This document shows, one piece after another, positions 10,001 through 19,697 of a stretch of DNA of 64,000 nt. This stretch comes from Aldehydirespirator sp965116965 (GTDB lineage: Bacteria > Actinomycetota > Acidimicrobiia > Acidimicrobiales > Aldehydirespiratoraceae): NCBI GenBank assembly GCA_965116965.1, contig OZ220743.1:3968001-4032000 (forward strand). The letters run 5' to 3'. The position numbers and the translations under genes were made by a program. The notes beneath the pieces are model-generated. The model was not told the DNA's origin, ran no database searches, and worked only from the letters and a program-made list of their open reading frames with translations. Positions within the stretch are counted from its first letter, which is position 1. Every line of letters begins with the position of its first letter.

Positions 10001-13000
10001 GAGGAGGCACGAGACACCCTGGTGAACCTTACGCACAGAGTCCAAGAGCCAAACATCCTGTGGGAGATCACCGATTCGTGGATGCGCTACGAGGGCGAGG
10101 ACGGCAGCGATCGCTCGGAGAGTGCCGATCTCTATCTGTGGCTGGATGCTTGCACCGCCGCGGCTCACAAAGACCCGCTCAGTCTCAACACCGCGGAGGC
10201 ACTCATCGCGGGGGAGGGCTGGTACAAGTGCTGGCTGCGCTCCACGATAGCGCTGGCTCGAGCCGAGGCTCCCTGTGCTGAGGAGCGAGCTCTGCTGGCG
10301 GTCGAGGCGATTCGACATCTGGCCTCGGATCTTGAGCCTTTCGCGGGCGAGCCACGTGCCTGCGATCTCTTCTCGATCCACCCCACGATCCAACAAACAA
10401 TCAGACGCGCGATGAGGCTCGTCGATGACGAGCGATGGTTCGAGTGCATCGAGACGCTCTACAACGTCAGCGCTTCGATCACCACGACACTGCGTGGGGA
10501 GATCGGCGGGCCGGTGCCCCCCGCATTCGTTCTGGATGTCGCTGTCGAACGCGGTACCGCCTCGGCGCAGGACGCCGCGGCGGCGCTTCTTCGCCGAGAG
10601 CTCGAACAGTCCTCAGCCGGCCGCTACTACTCGGACCTAGCGGAGTTCCATCTGCTGGGGGCGCGCCTGGCGCTCCGTGCAGACGACCGGGATGAGGCGC
10701 GTCGACAGTGGCTAAAGGCATGCACGATGCTGAGTGCCTACGGGTGGCGAAAAGACAGCACCGTCTACGAACTGCTGGATCCGCTGTCCAGTCTCATCGC
10801 TGCCGACGAAGTACGCGGCCGAGAGTGCTTGACAATGGTCCAGCCTCTATGTGAGCGCGTCGCTTCGCACACCGACGGCAAGGAGACCTGGTATGCGCCG
10901 TGGCGATGGGGGGCTCTGCTCGCCCAGGCGGACCCTTATGCGCTCGCACGCATTGCGGCGCGCCGCTTGCTGGCCGAATGCAACCAACCCAACGGCCGAC
11001 TGCACGACGCCCTAGAAGAGATTTGGACCCGGTGGTTCAAACAAGTTGACCCTGTGATCGCGGGATCGCTGCGCTTGGCGCTTGATGTGGCGCTCAAACC
11101 CGAGGACCCTGAAGCCCTCTCACTCTTGGGCAGTTGTCCTCGACCAGACGACGCCGTCGAGTCGCTAATGAGGCTGTTGCTCGCGCGAGCCAACGAGCGG
11201 CCCATTTCCAGCGGGCCTTCACAGGATGACGAGGTGGGCAACCTCGACGAGCTCTTGGAAGGAATCAACGCCGTTGCGCGAGCCGAGGGTCTGCCTGAGG
11301 TGAATCCCCATCTCGGTGACGGCCACGCAAACCGGCAGGGTTCCTCCCGGGCAACGTCGCTGCCAACCGCGCAGTCAACTAAGCCGCGGCAAGAGGCGCC
11401 CCCCGAGCCGTTTCCTGTGGGCGCGCCCGGGCTAGCCACGGCCATTCGTTGGTGGCGCAAGCGTCCCTACCAGCACTCAGAAGCTGGCTGGGCAGTGGAG
11501 CGGTTCGCCAACGCAGTCGGTTATCGCATGGTCGAACTCGCAAACACTGGCCGCGAGGCAGACGCGGAGCACGGGCTGCGGCTACTGGCTCAGGCATCGC
11601 GGGGCAATGAGGGCTGCAGCGTTCTGCAGGCGATCGCAGCCGGTCTAGAGCGGCATCAGTTGTCTCGTCTCGCCGCCATCGCACACGCACTTACCTGGAC
11701 CCGAACTCGTTCAGGCGGCTGGCTGAACTTCGGCGGCGAGACAGCGATCGCGTCGCTGCACCGGGCCAGCCAACATGATCCGGCACTCGCGCTGGAAGTG
11801 GTAGGCGGCGAGATCGAGCGCGTTGTGGCCGGAGACACCTACGGAACGGACGGCGTGACTCGCGCGCTAGTTGTTGCCTTCGCCTCCGGAGCCCTATCCA
11901 CACCGACTGGCGAGTCGCTCGACCTTGCTTTCGACTATTGGCGTGAGGCCTACGACGTGATTGCGAGCAGAACGCCACGAGTCCACGAATGGGACGATCC
12001 AAGTGATCTCTACACGTCCGCGAACTCGACGGGCCCAACGGAGACCCAAGATCTGGACGGGGCGTTCGCGCTTGGAGTTGCGGCAAGCATTTCCGCCGCG
12101 CCACGAGAGCAGAAGAGGCGAGCGTTCCTGGCCGTGAAGCTGCTGATCTCAAACCGTCCAGCCGCGATGGCCGCTGCGTTGGATTTCGCCCTTGGGGCCG
12201 TCACGGATCCCGCCACCCTGGTGTGGCTGCTGCGACTGATCGAGACCGACAACAGTCATCGCGAGGCGATCATCGAAGCGTGCAAACAGCAGATCCTGCG
12301 GCTGTCGACGGACCGACATCTGGTGGTTCGCGCTCTCGCCAGACGCCTCGTGGCGCAGGACGCACCTGCGTTGCCGCCGCCCGAGACGGCCGACCGTGCG
12401 CTCATAGAAGACCCGCACCGGCGTCTCTGGACCCCCGACGGCTACCAGAATCTCGAGCACTCCGAACCCGTCGTCGAACTCGTGGAGTCGGTTGCACCAC
12501 ACCGACTCCACAAGGCGGAGACACTGCTACCAGGGATTGGAGCAGCCGTATGCGAGCGCGTGGCGGCCGCGACCGACGGTGAGCGCTTTCGACAACAACT
12601 GAGGAGACAGCTGAATGCGTTCGACCCGGCGCAAGAACGACCTCCGAACGCTTACTTGGCAACGCACCAGATGGTCGAACAGGCACTGCAACGTTCTGCA
12701 GCCGGCGGTCGCGCTGCCTGCATCGCTCGGGGCATCGCGTTACCTGACCCGATCCGCTGGGAGGATGATCTCGCAGAAGCGCTGCTCGATGACCCACGGC
12801 TTGCGTTGGCGCTGGAGGCAACACGGATCGCGAGGCCTCCCGTTGCGCCTCCGCCCTCAGTGCCAACCCAATCGTGGAACGACCTCCAGCCAGCAGACTC
12901 CCCGAACCCTCTGGAAGCCGTTTCGGAAGATCAGGTTTCATCCGGTAGCGAACGGTACATCACGATGGGGCTGAGTGATCCCGACGCCGCACCGATGACA

Positions 13001-13591
13001 TCCCAGCGCTGGATCCGGGGTTGGTATCCACTCGCCGTCGTCGAGCGCCGAACCCTGCGACCACCGAACCCTTCCGACCAGAGAGAGTCTCGGGCGACTC
13101 GATTCCATGCTCTGGAGATCCGAGATCCTGAAGACGAGGAAGGACTCCGACACCCACCAGTTGCCCGAAGCGACATCCGAATGTGGACGACCGAAGTTGA
13201 TCTGCAGCCAGTGATACGACCGCCCGACCGAGCAGCGCCGATCATCGGGCTAGACCTGCGAGCAGACGTAGCTGAGGACGGACACTCCGGGCTAGGCGTC
13301 CATCTTCCGCTGCTAACGCCGTCACCCCTCCTGATGGCACTACTGGACCTTCATCCCGGCGAACTATTTTCGCTGAGAGACAGCCGTGGCCGCGGGCTGG
13401 CGCTGCTGACCTGGCGCACCGACTATTGCTCACGGGGACGCGACCTGGCGTACCCACTCATCGTCGGCTCGGCCGTGATGGCACGCACCGACCTGTTCGA
13501 GAGACTGCTCGACACGGACCGAGGCAGGTTCTTCGTCCGAGACTTCCTGATCACGAGTTCAGCTCTAGCGAGCATTCCTCTAGAGCGCTGA
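7055..13591 (+). CDS. Giant STAND NTPase with DUF4297/Cap4-like nuclease head (Avs-like)
   Basis: 2178 aa; GTG at 7055, with ATG two codons later as an alternative. The first 110 residues (HRGYAYQDLMVACRL, then DDLKTVEV and IQIKHTQHG) show the pattern of the DUF4297/Cap4-type nuclease, in which a Glu/Asp and a Q-x-K pair build the restriction-like active site. A P-loop GPPGQGKSW lies near 318, Walker B ALVVDGLDHV near 410, and the STAND winged-helix block YHESFARYW near 629. About 1300 residues of helical, TPR/HEAT-like sequence follow, then a distinct C-terminal segment from about 1950. Known relatives with this plan are antiviral NLR-like proteins that degrade DNA after sensing a phage component. 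It is a different protein from the 1540-aa STAND gene upstream: the heads, P-loop wording and lengths all differ, so the pair is not a recent duplication. Confidence 0.75.
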   Translation: MTMASLWPTHRGYAYQDLMVACRLVDMVLGTLIEARVDDRVMPDDCFDDLKTVEVSGTREHIQIKHTQHGERSLSLATFTSDSRRLRLDRVIGAVLANRVVTGFDANVQLFRIVVRDAAPADARLRSVLVSAPVDPGPFVPGAGTTRLAFDSAALWAQVHQQPAADTRSGEFPFAFVGNQLTDLSRSDLDWVCDRVVVEVAAPPSSGDLLEPAAAERLLLRRVRDELGAGVFPNVDRSPVDVAAAVIATARAAREGRVDATATEILRWARLRSDYGAVSRAHPVDESVKIFRQAAVQLFVDSAADRAQAGGALIAVGPPGQGKSWLCHQVLKEFEKWGWLTAEHYCYLGDADQERAQRVLAERVFGSLIARLAEADARLVTENRPLLAADEDSLAACVARSIELEPERRVALVVDGLDHVSRVRASDARECDPSQSLAEALASLELPAGSVLIVLSQPGSHLSPLERSGAATLKVPRLDEMELCNLVVRHGLMPDDASHGTEGTWLLSGEMEIAEFLDALSTRSDGNALYATYLCREVLRHDQAQAGAAAIVMGLPAFDGTLKSYYEHLRSALTPGGAWVADLIALIDFSITRSELKAIRPDTEHHIDDALAVLAPVLCEHAMQGGVRIYHESFARYWCEPFQANPSVRAALLEHMTDWLTSLGFFDDQRAYCHLIPLLADSGRDSEVVEMIGIDFVVRSIAAGFAAFEITKNLARAIRCASRVGDWAKVARFVELVRAAECYQRERYDSVLVDFADVPVGLLGSEAVAERLLHDDRTVMPVRAGLQMCAAVDGLGGVAPWEHYLDRFDREPDFDGVVYDGDSDRAVALAYLRGWLRLEAVTGLRGLRRDTSPTTAPAGVDLAVRQDPGEPPDHPAAATDQTDWQEVAAYIGENQLDAYDVMEVILDTFGSDGVRQITPLLEQPATVFLSVARHVADRHLEAELGTARSWALEAVQHGTAAGALHVVLSLGVDVNEVVGSGPEEARDTLVNLTHRVQEPNILWEITDSWMRYEGEDGSDRSESADLYLWLDACTAAAHKDPLSLNTAEALIAGEGWYKCWLRSTIALARAEAPCAEERALLAVEAIRHLASDLEPFAGEPRACDLFSIHPTIQQTIRRAMRLVDDERWFECIETLYNVSASITTTLRGEIGGPVPPAFVLDVAVERGTASAQDAAAALLRRELEQSSAGRYYSDLAEFHLLGARLALRADDRDEARRQWLKACTMLSAYGWRKDSTVYELLDPLSSLIAADEVRGRECLTMVQPLCERVASHTDGKETWYAPWRWGALLAQADPYALARIAARRLLAECNQPNGRLHDALEEIWTRWFKQVDPVIAGSLRLALDVALKPEDPEALSLLGSCPRPDDAVESLMRLLLARANERPISSGPSQDDEVGNLDELLEGINAVARAEGLPEVNPHLGDGHANRQGSSRATSLPTAQSTKPRQEAPPEPFPVGAPGLATAIRWWRKRPYQHSEAGWAVERFANAVGYRMVELANTGREADAEHGLRLLAQASRGNEGCSVLQAIAAGLERHQLSRLAAIAHALTWTRTRSGGWLNFGGETAIASLHRASQHDPALALEVVGGEIERVVAGDTYGTDGVTRALVVAFASGALSTPTGESLDLAFDYWREAYDVIASRTPRVHEWDDPSDLYTSANSTGPTETQDLDGAFALGVAASISAAPREQKRRAFLAVKLLISNRPAAMAAALDFALGAVTDPATLVWLLRLIETDNSHREAIIEACKQQILRLSTDRHLVVRALARRLVAQDAPALPPPETADRALIEDPHRRLWTPDGYQNLEHSEPVVELVESVAPHRLHKAETLLPGIGAAVCERVAAATDGERFRQQLRRQLNAFDPAQERPPNAYLATHQMVEQALQRSAAGGRAACIARGIALPDPIRWEDDLAEALLDDPRLALALEATRIARPPVAPPPSVPTQSWNDLQPADSPNPLEAVSEDQVSSGSERYITMGLSDPDAAPMTSQRWIRGWYPLAVVERRTLRPPNPSDQRESRATRFHALEIRDPEDEEGLRHPPVARSDIRMWTTEVDLQPVIRPPDRAAPIIGLDLRADVAEDGHSGLGVHLPLLTPSPLLMALLDLHPGELFSLRDSRGRGLALLTWRTDYCSRGRDLAYPLIVGSAVMARTDLFERLLDTDRGRFFVRDFLITSSALASIPLER

Positions 13592-13734
13592 GAACAGGCC
13601 ACTACGGATGAGCCGTGTCAATGGCCACTAAGATCTGTCCGGTGGCGGGCAGTAGAACTGCCCAGCCGTGGCCAAAGGGATTGCCCAGCGGCGGTCAGGT
13701 GTTCTGCCCCGCAGTTCAGTTGGTCAATGGCATC

Positions 13735-13985
13735 ACCTCCTGACCGGCGGTGGGCTTGGGTGAGGCGGATGCTGTCGCCGCCTGTCACGACGACGTGAAC
13801 GTGGTGCAGGAGCCGGGTCGAGGGTGGCGTTGGCTAATGGTCTTGGGCATGAGTCTGTCGAACGCGGGCCGGGTGAGAGTCTTTCGACGGGGTGTAGAGC
13901 GCCTCGGCGGTGTCGGTGTCGGCTGAGAGTGGGCCGATGTCGTCGATCCCGACAATGTCGGCGCGGATGCACCCACCCGGGCCGA
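13735..13985 (-). pseudogene. istB: IS21-family istB remnant
   Basis: Minus-strand sequence reads ADIVGIDDIGPLSADTDTAE (Walker B region of the IstB helper ATPase), then ALY, then in shifted frames FDRLMPKT, a garbled ANATLDRLLHHVH segment and VVVTGGDSIRLTQA, the usual IstB C-terminus. At least two frameshifts break the frame and the P-loop half is missing. The sequence at 13600-13734 resembles IS21 terminal DNA. The rest of 13986-14203 shows no gene. Confidence 0.7.
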
Positions 13986-14220
13986 CTCTGAGCAGACGCG
14001 GACATCAACACAGGCAGATCAGACGGCCGCTAACGGCGAGTACTGCTGACCACCCCAGCGGGAGCCCACATGGCGCCACCGGGCACGATCTCACCTGCCG
14101 ATATTCGGGTAGTGGCGAGACGTAACGCTTCCTCAGGCGCGAGGCCTTCTTGGAAGTCCTCCGGGTCTTCTAGGCTGCTCGGCCTGCGGGCGTATCGCCC
14201 AGTAGGAGGGATCTCCGTTC

Positions 14221-15960
14221 ATGTCTTCCCCGGAGTTGCTTGACGCCGTTCCCTACTGGACGGAGAAGATGTACCCGCCTGGAGGAGGCCAAGATCACCT
14301 CGGCCTGGGCTCGGTCGTGACCGACGGAATCCTGCCTCGTCTATCGCCGGGGATCAATGTGCTGACGATTCACCCCCGTTACTGGTCGTTCTATGCCTTC
14401 GTGCTCAGCGAGTTCTGGATGCGTGATCTCCCTCGGACCAAGGCGGCCTTGAAGGCGTGGTATCGCCCACTTGAGTGCATCTACTCGGTTGCGTGCAGCT
14501 TGTGCGACGGCCCGGACCATCGAGGGGCACCGATCGGAACGCGCCGCATCAGCTCTGTCGTGGCGCAGGAACCCGACGGGTTCGATCCGCAGTTTCACTA
14601 CATGGACTCGCCAATGGGTGGCTACGGCCTCTACTACGCGACCGTTATGCAGGCGGTCGGCCTTGTCGCACTCGCTGATCGGCGGCTGGGGCTGACGGTC
14701 GATGCCGTGACGCCGGCAGGGCAACGCGTCGCCAAGGCCTTCCAATCGGTGATAGCCGACACTGAGTACTACCGGCATTGGATCGACCGCCACGACGAAC
14801 CGGTTCCGCACACAGTTGCCGCCGAATATGGTCAGCGAGCCTGTTTCTGCCGGCTGCGAGAGCCAGGAGCACACGACCGTCCGATCCTGGTGGACGCCTT
14901 TCTTCACCTCGGGAACCCTGGCGAGTCAGCCGCTCGACGCGACACGCTCCGCTTCATGTGCGAGCTCTCTGCACAATCAGCGGCGACGCCCGTCGACGAG
15001 TCATCGTTCCGACGCCTGATCTACTTCGGCGCCGACCGTGGCGATGAACACTCCAAGGGGCCGATTTTCGTTCCGAGCGAGCCGATCCTGAGCACAGCTC
15101 GACGATGGCGCCTGTATCAGGCTCGCGAGTACTTCAACGCTTCTGTCAACGAGATGTGGCGTCGCCTGACCTATTGGGGGCTCCAACGCCAGGGGGATTC
15201 CGTTCCGGTACCGATGACCGAAGTGCGTGCGTCGCTTGAGGAGATCGATTTCGCGTCGTTCGCGTCGTCAATCGGAGTCGATCTGCCGGATGCCGGTCTT
15301 TCGGCGGGCTCCTCCTACCAGGTCCTTCTCGATTGGGTTATGAGTGTTGGCGGTGTTTCGGGGGAGTTGGACGATCGATGGAACCTGGACGCGGCGCTAT
15401 CGGAGGACAAGATCATCGAATGGCTCGACTACGAGGGCTCTTCGACCGAGGCAGGCGCGGATTACCTAGCAGCGGCTCTGACCCTCATCACTTTCGTGGC
15501 TGCGCGGCTTTGGAGGGCTGAACTGGCGCTGGTGGAACCCGACGATTGGTTCCCCGTGCTCGCAGGCGGACGCAAGCGCCTCGGAATGCAGCGCTTCTTG
15601 GGTCAGCTTCGCGAACGGGTGAATGATGGTGCGACCGTCGGGGACGTGGCTGAGTGGCTCACGTTCGACTACGTGATCTCGCAGCACGAGCGAGTCGCCA
15701 TGGCGAAACTCCCCACGACTGGCGACACGTTCCGGTTCCGGCGCGAAGCTGGCCGGTTGCGGTTCTTCCCAAAGGTCACACGGGTCGGCATGAACGATTC
15801 GAGGTTCAACGCCTTGGCGACCTTCCTCTTCGAATTCGGATGGTGCGGGTACCTATATGAGGAGGATCACGACCTCAACGACGAGGGCGAGGCGATGCGG
15901 CTGGCAGGAGATCTCCAGCCGACGGGCGACTTCGACTTCTTGAGCCCGGGGGATGGATGA
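14221..15960 (+). CDS. Unknown 579-aa protein, first gene of a PLD operon
   Basis: ATG start with AGGAGGGAT 8-16 nt upstream, so the start is well supported. The protein is soluble-looking, with no signal peptide or membrane segment. It is rich in Trp and Tyr in the first third (YWTEKMYPPGGGQDHLGLGS; HPRYWSFYAFVLSEFW), and has cysteines near residues 98 and 219. I see no P-loop, nuclease, methylase or HTH motif and do not recognise the family. Its stop overlaps the start of the phospholipase-D-fold gene by ATGA, so the two are translationally coupled and probably act together. The neighbourhood of NLR-like, ubiquitin-like and restriction genes suggests a defence role, possibly as the sensor or regulator of the PLD partner; that is inference. 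Confidence 0.6.
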   Translation: MSSPELLDAVPYWTEKMYPPGGGQDHLGLGSVVTDGILPRLSPGINVLTIHPRYWSFYAFVLSEFWMRDLPRTKAALKAWYRPLECIYSVACSLCDGPDHRGAPIGTRRISSVVAQEPDGFDPQFHYMDSPMGGYGLYYATVMQAVGLVALADRRLGLTVDAVTPAGQRVAKAFQSVIADTEYYRHWIDRHDEPVPHTVAAEYGQRACFCRLREPGAHDRPILVDAFLHLGNPGESAARRDTLRFMCELSAQSAATPVDESSFRRLIYFGADRGDEHSKGPIFVPSEPILSTARRWRLYQAREYFNASVNEMWRRLTYWGLQRQGDSVPVPMTEVRASLEEIDFASFASSIGVDLPDAGLSAGSSYQVLLDWVMSVGGVSGELDDRWNLDAALSEDKIIEWLDYEGSSTEAGADYLAAALTLITFVAARLWRAELALVEPDDWFPVLAGGRKRLGMQRFLGQLRERVNDGATVGDVAEWLTFDYVISQHERVAMAKLPTTGDTFRFRREAGRLRFFPKVTRVGMNDSRFNALATFLFEFGWCGYLYEEDHDLNDEGEAMRLAGDLQPTGDFDFLSPGDG

Positions 15961-18701
15961 CGTCTCCACGGATACAGATCCCGCCGCTGTTGGACGCGGC
16001 TTGGGACAGTGCTCTCATCATGACCTACGGGGCTGACCTGGAGTTCTATGAGCAGCACCTTCTTCCGCTGCTGACTAGGAGCCGGAACAGGGTGATCTTC
16101 TCCGACGGTCGTCAGACCGCTCGAAGACTCACTGACACGAACAGCCGAGTGCAGCTTCGCCAAGTGAACCGGACCTATGTGATCGCGCCCCTTCAGACCG
16201 GCACCGCGGCTCACGCGAAGCTGATCATGCTCCTGAGCGAGGATCAGGGCCTACTCGCTGTTGGGTCGGGCAATCTCGACATGAGCGGCTACGCCTCACA
16301 GGGCGAGTGCTTCTCGTCGTATCACTGGTCACAAGATGATCAGAGCCAACGAGGAGAGTTCCTCGCCGCGAGGGACTTCATCGATCAGGTGTGCGAGAAG
16401 CGACTGGTCGACTCTTTCGTGCAGACACGTGTTCACCAGGCCTGGCGGGACGCACCATGGCTGTACGGCAGAGCGGAGGACAGCGGCTCACGGTTACGCC
16501 ACAACCTTGATCGGGCCCTGCTAGATCAGTTCGCAGAAGCCATTAGCGGACGCACCGTGGACGAACTCGTCGTGCACGCACCGTTCTATGACCACCGATG
16601 TGAGGCACTTGCCGAGCTGATCCAGCGCATGTCGCCGGCGACGCTACAAGTGCTCGTGCAGGAGCATCGCACCTCGGTGGACCCTCAACGACTCACAGCC
16701 GTGCTCGATGCTGCCCCCGGGCTCAGCGACGTTCGGTCCGTACGGGCACCGGACGCGGGAACCTTCCTGCATGCGAAGTTCCTGATCGCTCGCTGCGAGG
16801 GGACCGCGATCTGTTTGCAGGGCTCACCGAACATCTCTTCGTCTGCCCTCCTCGGTGCCTACCCCAACGGCAACATCGAACTCGCGAACCTCCTGATCGG
16901 TGAACGGACGGCCTTTGACCACCTCATCAACAGCCTCGTCGTCAGCCCCGATTCGATCGACATCACTCAGCTCGGCCTTGGCCTCACAAACGACGGCGAC
17001 GATGATGAACACGGGTCTCCGTCGCGGCATGCCGCTACGGAACTCTCGTGGGACACTCCCACGCTGAGCGGCGTCTTCGACCGAGAAGTGCTGGTGCCCC
17101 CGCGGCTCATCGTCGACGGCGCCATAGTCGCTGAGGTCGCATGGGAGTTGAGCGAGCCCTCCGCCGGCAGGACCAGATTCGCGGTGAACCTCGAAGAGCA
17201 GGCCGCGTCTGCGCTCAACGGCGTCGCTGCGGTGCGCTTCATCTTCGAGACTGGCGAGGAGACGTTGCCGACATTTCCGTACCACGTCAACGCGCTGAAC
17301 GCCCTGGCGTCAGGCCAGGCACGCACAGACCTCCTCAAGCAAGCCGGGGACCTCGATCTCGGAGACGCCGAACTCGAAGAACTGCTAGCACAACTCGACG
17401 CGGCCCTTGTCGTCGACCGCGGGAGCATCTGGCGGATGCTGAAGCGCAAAGCGCCCGAAGCAAGCGACGACGACACTTCGATTTCGATCGCGTACGACGA
17501 ACTGGACTGGGACGCCATCCAGTCGCATCCGAAGCTGGCTCAATACCGAAACTGGGATCAACGCTCCGCGTCAAGTCCCACTGATCTCGGGATACTCCTC
17601 ACATCGATAGCCGAGCGGTTCGAGGCCGATGTGCGGCGGGCCCGAACGGGCGATCCAGGAGCGGATGGGCCCGACTCGTCCGCTGATGGGCTCAATGATC
17701 TGGCGAGGGAGATCGAGGCTGAAGACGAGGAGGCTGCTGAGGAGAACGACGCCGTACAGGAGCAGCGCCGGTTGAGTCTACGATCGAGAGCCAAGCGGCA
17801 GTTCCACGGCTTCGTCAAGCGGTTCGTGAACGGACTCACCGACGAAGAATTCACTCGCTACGTCGGGCCACCTGTCATCGTTCCCAGCTACGTGATATTC
17901 AACCATCTGTGCTGGAAGCTCATACAGATCGACCTAGCCGACCCCATCAGAATCATCAACGCTCAGACGGCTCTCTGGAAGTTCTTCTGGGGGGACAAGA
18001 ACGAGTCCGGATACTTCGCAGCACTCAGCACCGCCGAACAGGAAGCCGCACTTGACATTCTTGACCGCCACCATTCTGAGGCGGTCCTGCTTTGCTCGCT
18101 ATTCCAAGCCCACGCGCACACCCTGCACGAACCAGACGACAGAACGCTCGTCGAAGTACGCGACATGTGGCGGACGGTGCTTCCTCACCCGCTGTGGCAG
18201 CCGACCAAGCCGGCCCTGGACGACTCGGCGACGCTGCTCCGACACTCGTGCAAGAGGACGCATAACCTAGTCGAGAAGCTGGACACCCTCGCGTCGTACG
18301 TCTCTGATGGCGAGCCGCTAGCCACTGTCGGTCAGGCCCTCGGTTGCCGATCCGAACGGGTCACCATCACATCCGGGCGTGTGAACCGCGGCTCGCTGGG
18401 AACCCAGCATGTACCCATCTACACCATCGAAGATCCCGACGCTTCCCTCACGCCCGGCACGGCGTCGCGCGCCTTCTCGTCGCTCGCCGCCCTACATCCC
18501 GAAGTCGAGTACATCCGACTTGAGGACCGATCACACGACGTAATTGCCTTCGCCGACTTCCGCGACGACAACTTCCTCCATGTGAACCGAGCGACTGACG
18601 ACAGCCAGGTTCTTGATCCGCCAGCCACCGAGACGCCTCCTTGGCGCACCGCGCTGGAATCGCTCCATGACATGGCCGGAGCCGAAGTTACTGCCACCTG
18701 A
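15957..18701 (+). CDS. Phospholipase-D-fold (HKD) nuclease-like protein, 914 aa
   Basis: Two HKD motifs form one PLD active site: HAKLIML near residue 86 with GSGNLDMSG near 103, and HAKFLIA near 272 with GSPNISSSALL near 288. The PLD superfamily includes phospholipases and DNA-cutting enzymes such as BfiI-type restriction nucleases; in this genomic context a nuclease is the more likely reading. The N-terminal 350 residues hold the catalytic part. A beta-rich segment follows, then an acidic stretch near 580 (EIEAEDEEAAEENDAVQEQ), and a helical C-terminal region with no recognised domain. It overlaps the 579-aa gene by 4 bp (ATGA). A fused HTH or ATPase domain, common in PLD restriction enzymes, is not seen. 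Confidence 0.75.
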   Translation: MTSPRIQIPPLLDAAWDSALIMTYGADLEFYEQHLLPLLTRSRNRVIFSDGRQTARRLTDTNSRVQLRQVNRTYVIAPLQTGTAAHAKLIMLLSEDQGLLAVGSGNLDMSGYASQGECFSSYHWSQDDQSQRGEFLAARDFIDQVCEKRLVDSFVQTRVHQAWRDAPWLYGRAEDSGSRLRHNLDRALLDQFAEAISGRTVDELVVHAPFYDHRCEALAELIQRMSPATLQVLVQEHRTSVDPQRLTAVLDAAPGLSDVRSVRAPDAGTFLHAKFLIARCEGTAICLQGSPNISSSALLGAYPNGNIELANLLIGERTAFDHLINSLVVSPDSIDITQLGLGLTNDGDDDEHGSPSRHAATELSWDTPTLSGVFDREVLVPPRLIVDGAIVAEVAWELSEPSAGRTRFAVNLEEQAASALNGVAAVRFIFETGEETLPTFPYHVNALNALASGQARTDLLKQAGDLDLGDAELEELLAQLDAALVVDRGSIWRMLKRKAPEASDDDTSISIAYDELDWDAIQSHPKLAQYRNWDQRSASSPTDLGILLTSIAERFEADVRRARTGDPGADGPDSSADGLNDLAREIEAEDEEAAEENDAVQEQRRLSLRSRAKRQFHGFVKRFVNGLTDEEFTRYVGPPVIVPSYVIFNHLCWKLIQIDLADPIRIINAQTALWKFFWGDKNESGYFAALSTAEQEAALDILDRHHSEAVLLCSLFQAHAHTLHEPDDRTLVEVRDMWRTVLPHPLWQPTKPALDDSATLLRHSCKRTHNLVEKLDTLASYVSDGEPLATVGQALGCRSERVTITSGRVNRGSLGTQHVPIYTIEDPDASLTPGTASRAFSSLAALHPEVEYIRLEDRSHDVIAFADFRDDNFLHVNRATDDSQVLDPPATETPPWRTALESLHDMAGAEVTAT

Positions 18702-19371
18702 TGCAGGAAACGCTGACCTGTCGGCAAGAGGTTCTCCGAGTTGCCGTGCGGTCGCGTTCTGGCAGACCTGCGGTGGCCGCTCTTGAGAGGCGGTGATCGA
18801 CTATCACGCCGACTGTGCTGATGACCCTCAAAATGGGCCACCGGGATGAGACAGCGCTACGGTGCCGAGACGGAGCGCAGCTTGTAGGTGATGGGACTTG
18901 ACGAGCAGCCCAGGACGTTGGGGCCGTCAGAGCGAAGCCCGCACTAGCACCAGAGTGGGGCTGTTCCGGGCGGGCTTGAGCGTTCGGGTAGATCTGTACA
19001 GACACCCTCCGAGGCTCAAATCAACGTCGAGGGCCACCACGCGACAGCACCACGACAGAACTCAACGCGTACGAGGCAGCAGACGTCACCCTTCCCTGCC
19101 AGCCTTTCGCGGATGCGGATCTTGGCTGGCATCGCAGCGATTCAGTTCAGCCCACGGGCGAGCAACCGCCGGGTCACACTGCAAGCTGGCCAGGTCTGGA
19201 ACGACACGGGTGTCGTTGGACGGCACGCCGCCTGCGAAAGTGCCACCCCCCTACTCTCCACGCCAGGAGACCGAACCCGTCCCAACCCAGCCAGAAGAAG
19301 GGTATCGCCCATGCCCACGGGTCAAGGAATCCCACAAGGGATTGGGTTGGGCCCAATGGAGGGAGGCAAGA
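18702..19371. other. Non-coding stretch with possible IS21 end
   Basis: 670 bp without a supportable gene. Around 18820-18845, ATGACCCTCAAAATGGGCCA resembles IS21-type terminal sequence, which would pair with the istB debris at 13.7 kb and bracket the PLD operon; this is a weak resemblance only. The 3' end supplies the leader of the short OrfA-like gene. Confidence 0.35.
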
Positions 19372-19659
19372 ATGGCCAAGGCATCGAATCGAAGTCCAGA
19401 GAACAAGCTGCAGTTGGTGTTGTCGGTGCTGCGCGGGGAGGTGTCCTCGATGGAGGCGGCACGCGGCGCGGGCGTGGCCGAACGCACCGTCCGCAAGTGG
19501 CAGCAAGCGTTCCTAGAGGGCGGCCGAGACCGCCTAGCTTCCGGCGAGCGGCGCCAGTCGGACCGCGAGCTGGAACTGGTGGCCGAGAACGAGGAGCTCA
19601 AGGCCGCGCTCGGTGAGGTCCACATGCAGATGCGGCTGTGGAAGAAAGAGGCGGAGTAG
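19372..19659 (+). CDS. Orphan transposase OrfA-like HTH protein (95 aa)
   Basis: ATG preceded by GGAGGGAGGCAAG. Residues 10-50 (ENKLQLVLSVLRGEVSSMEA, then RGAGVAERTVRKWQQAFLEG) form a helix-turn-helix of the IS3/IS2 OrfA type. Residues 60-95 are a charged coiled coil (RELELVAENEELKAALGEVH) ending in LWKKEAE. In IS3 elements OrfA is followed by an overlapping OrfB with a DDE domain; none follows here, and the next gene is on the opposite strand 39 bp away. It is therefore either the stump of an insertion sequence or a small DNA-binding protein that has been kept. Intact reading frame and strong ribosome binding site argue that it can be expressed. Confidence 0.7.
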   Translation: MAKASNRSPENKLQLVLSVLRGEVSSMEAARGAGVAERTVRKWQQAFLEGGRDRLASGERRQSDRELELVAENEELKAALGEVHMQMRLWKKEAE

Positions 19660-19697
19660 CGCGGAAGACGGACATGGGGCAACCAGGTCACGGCGTA

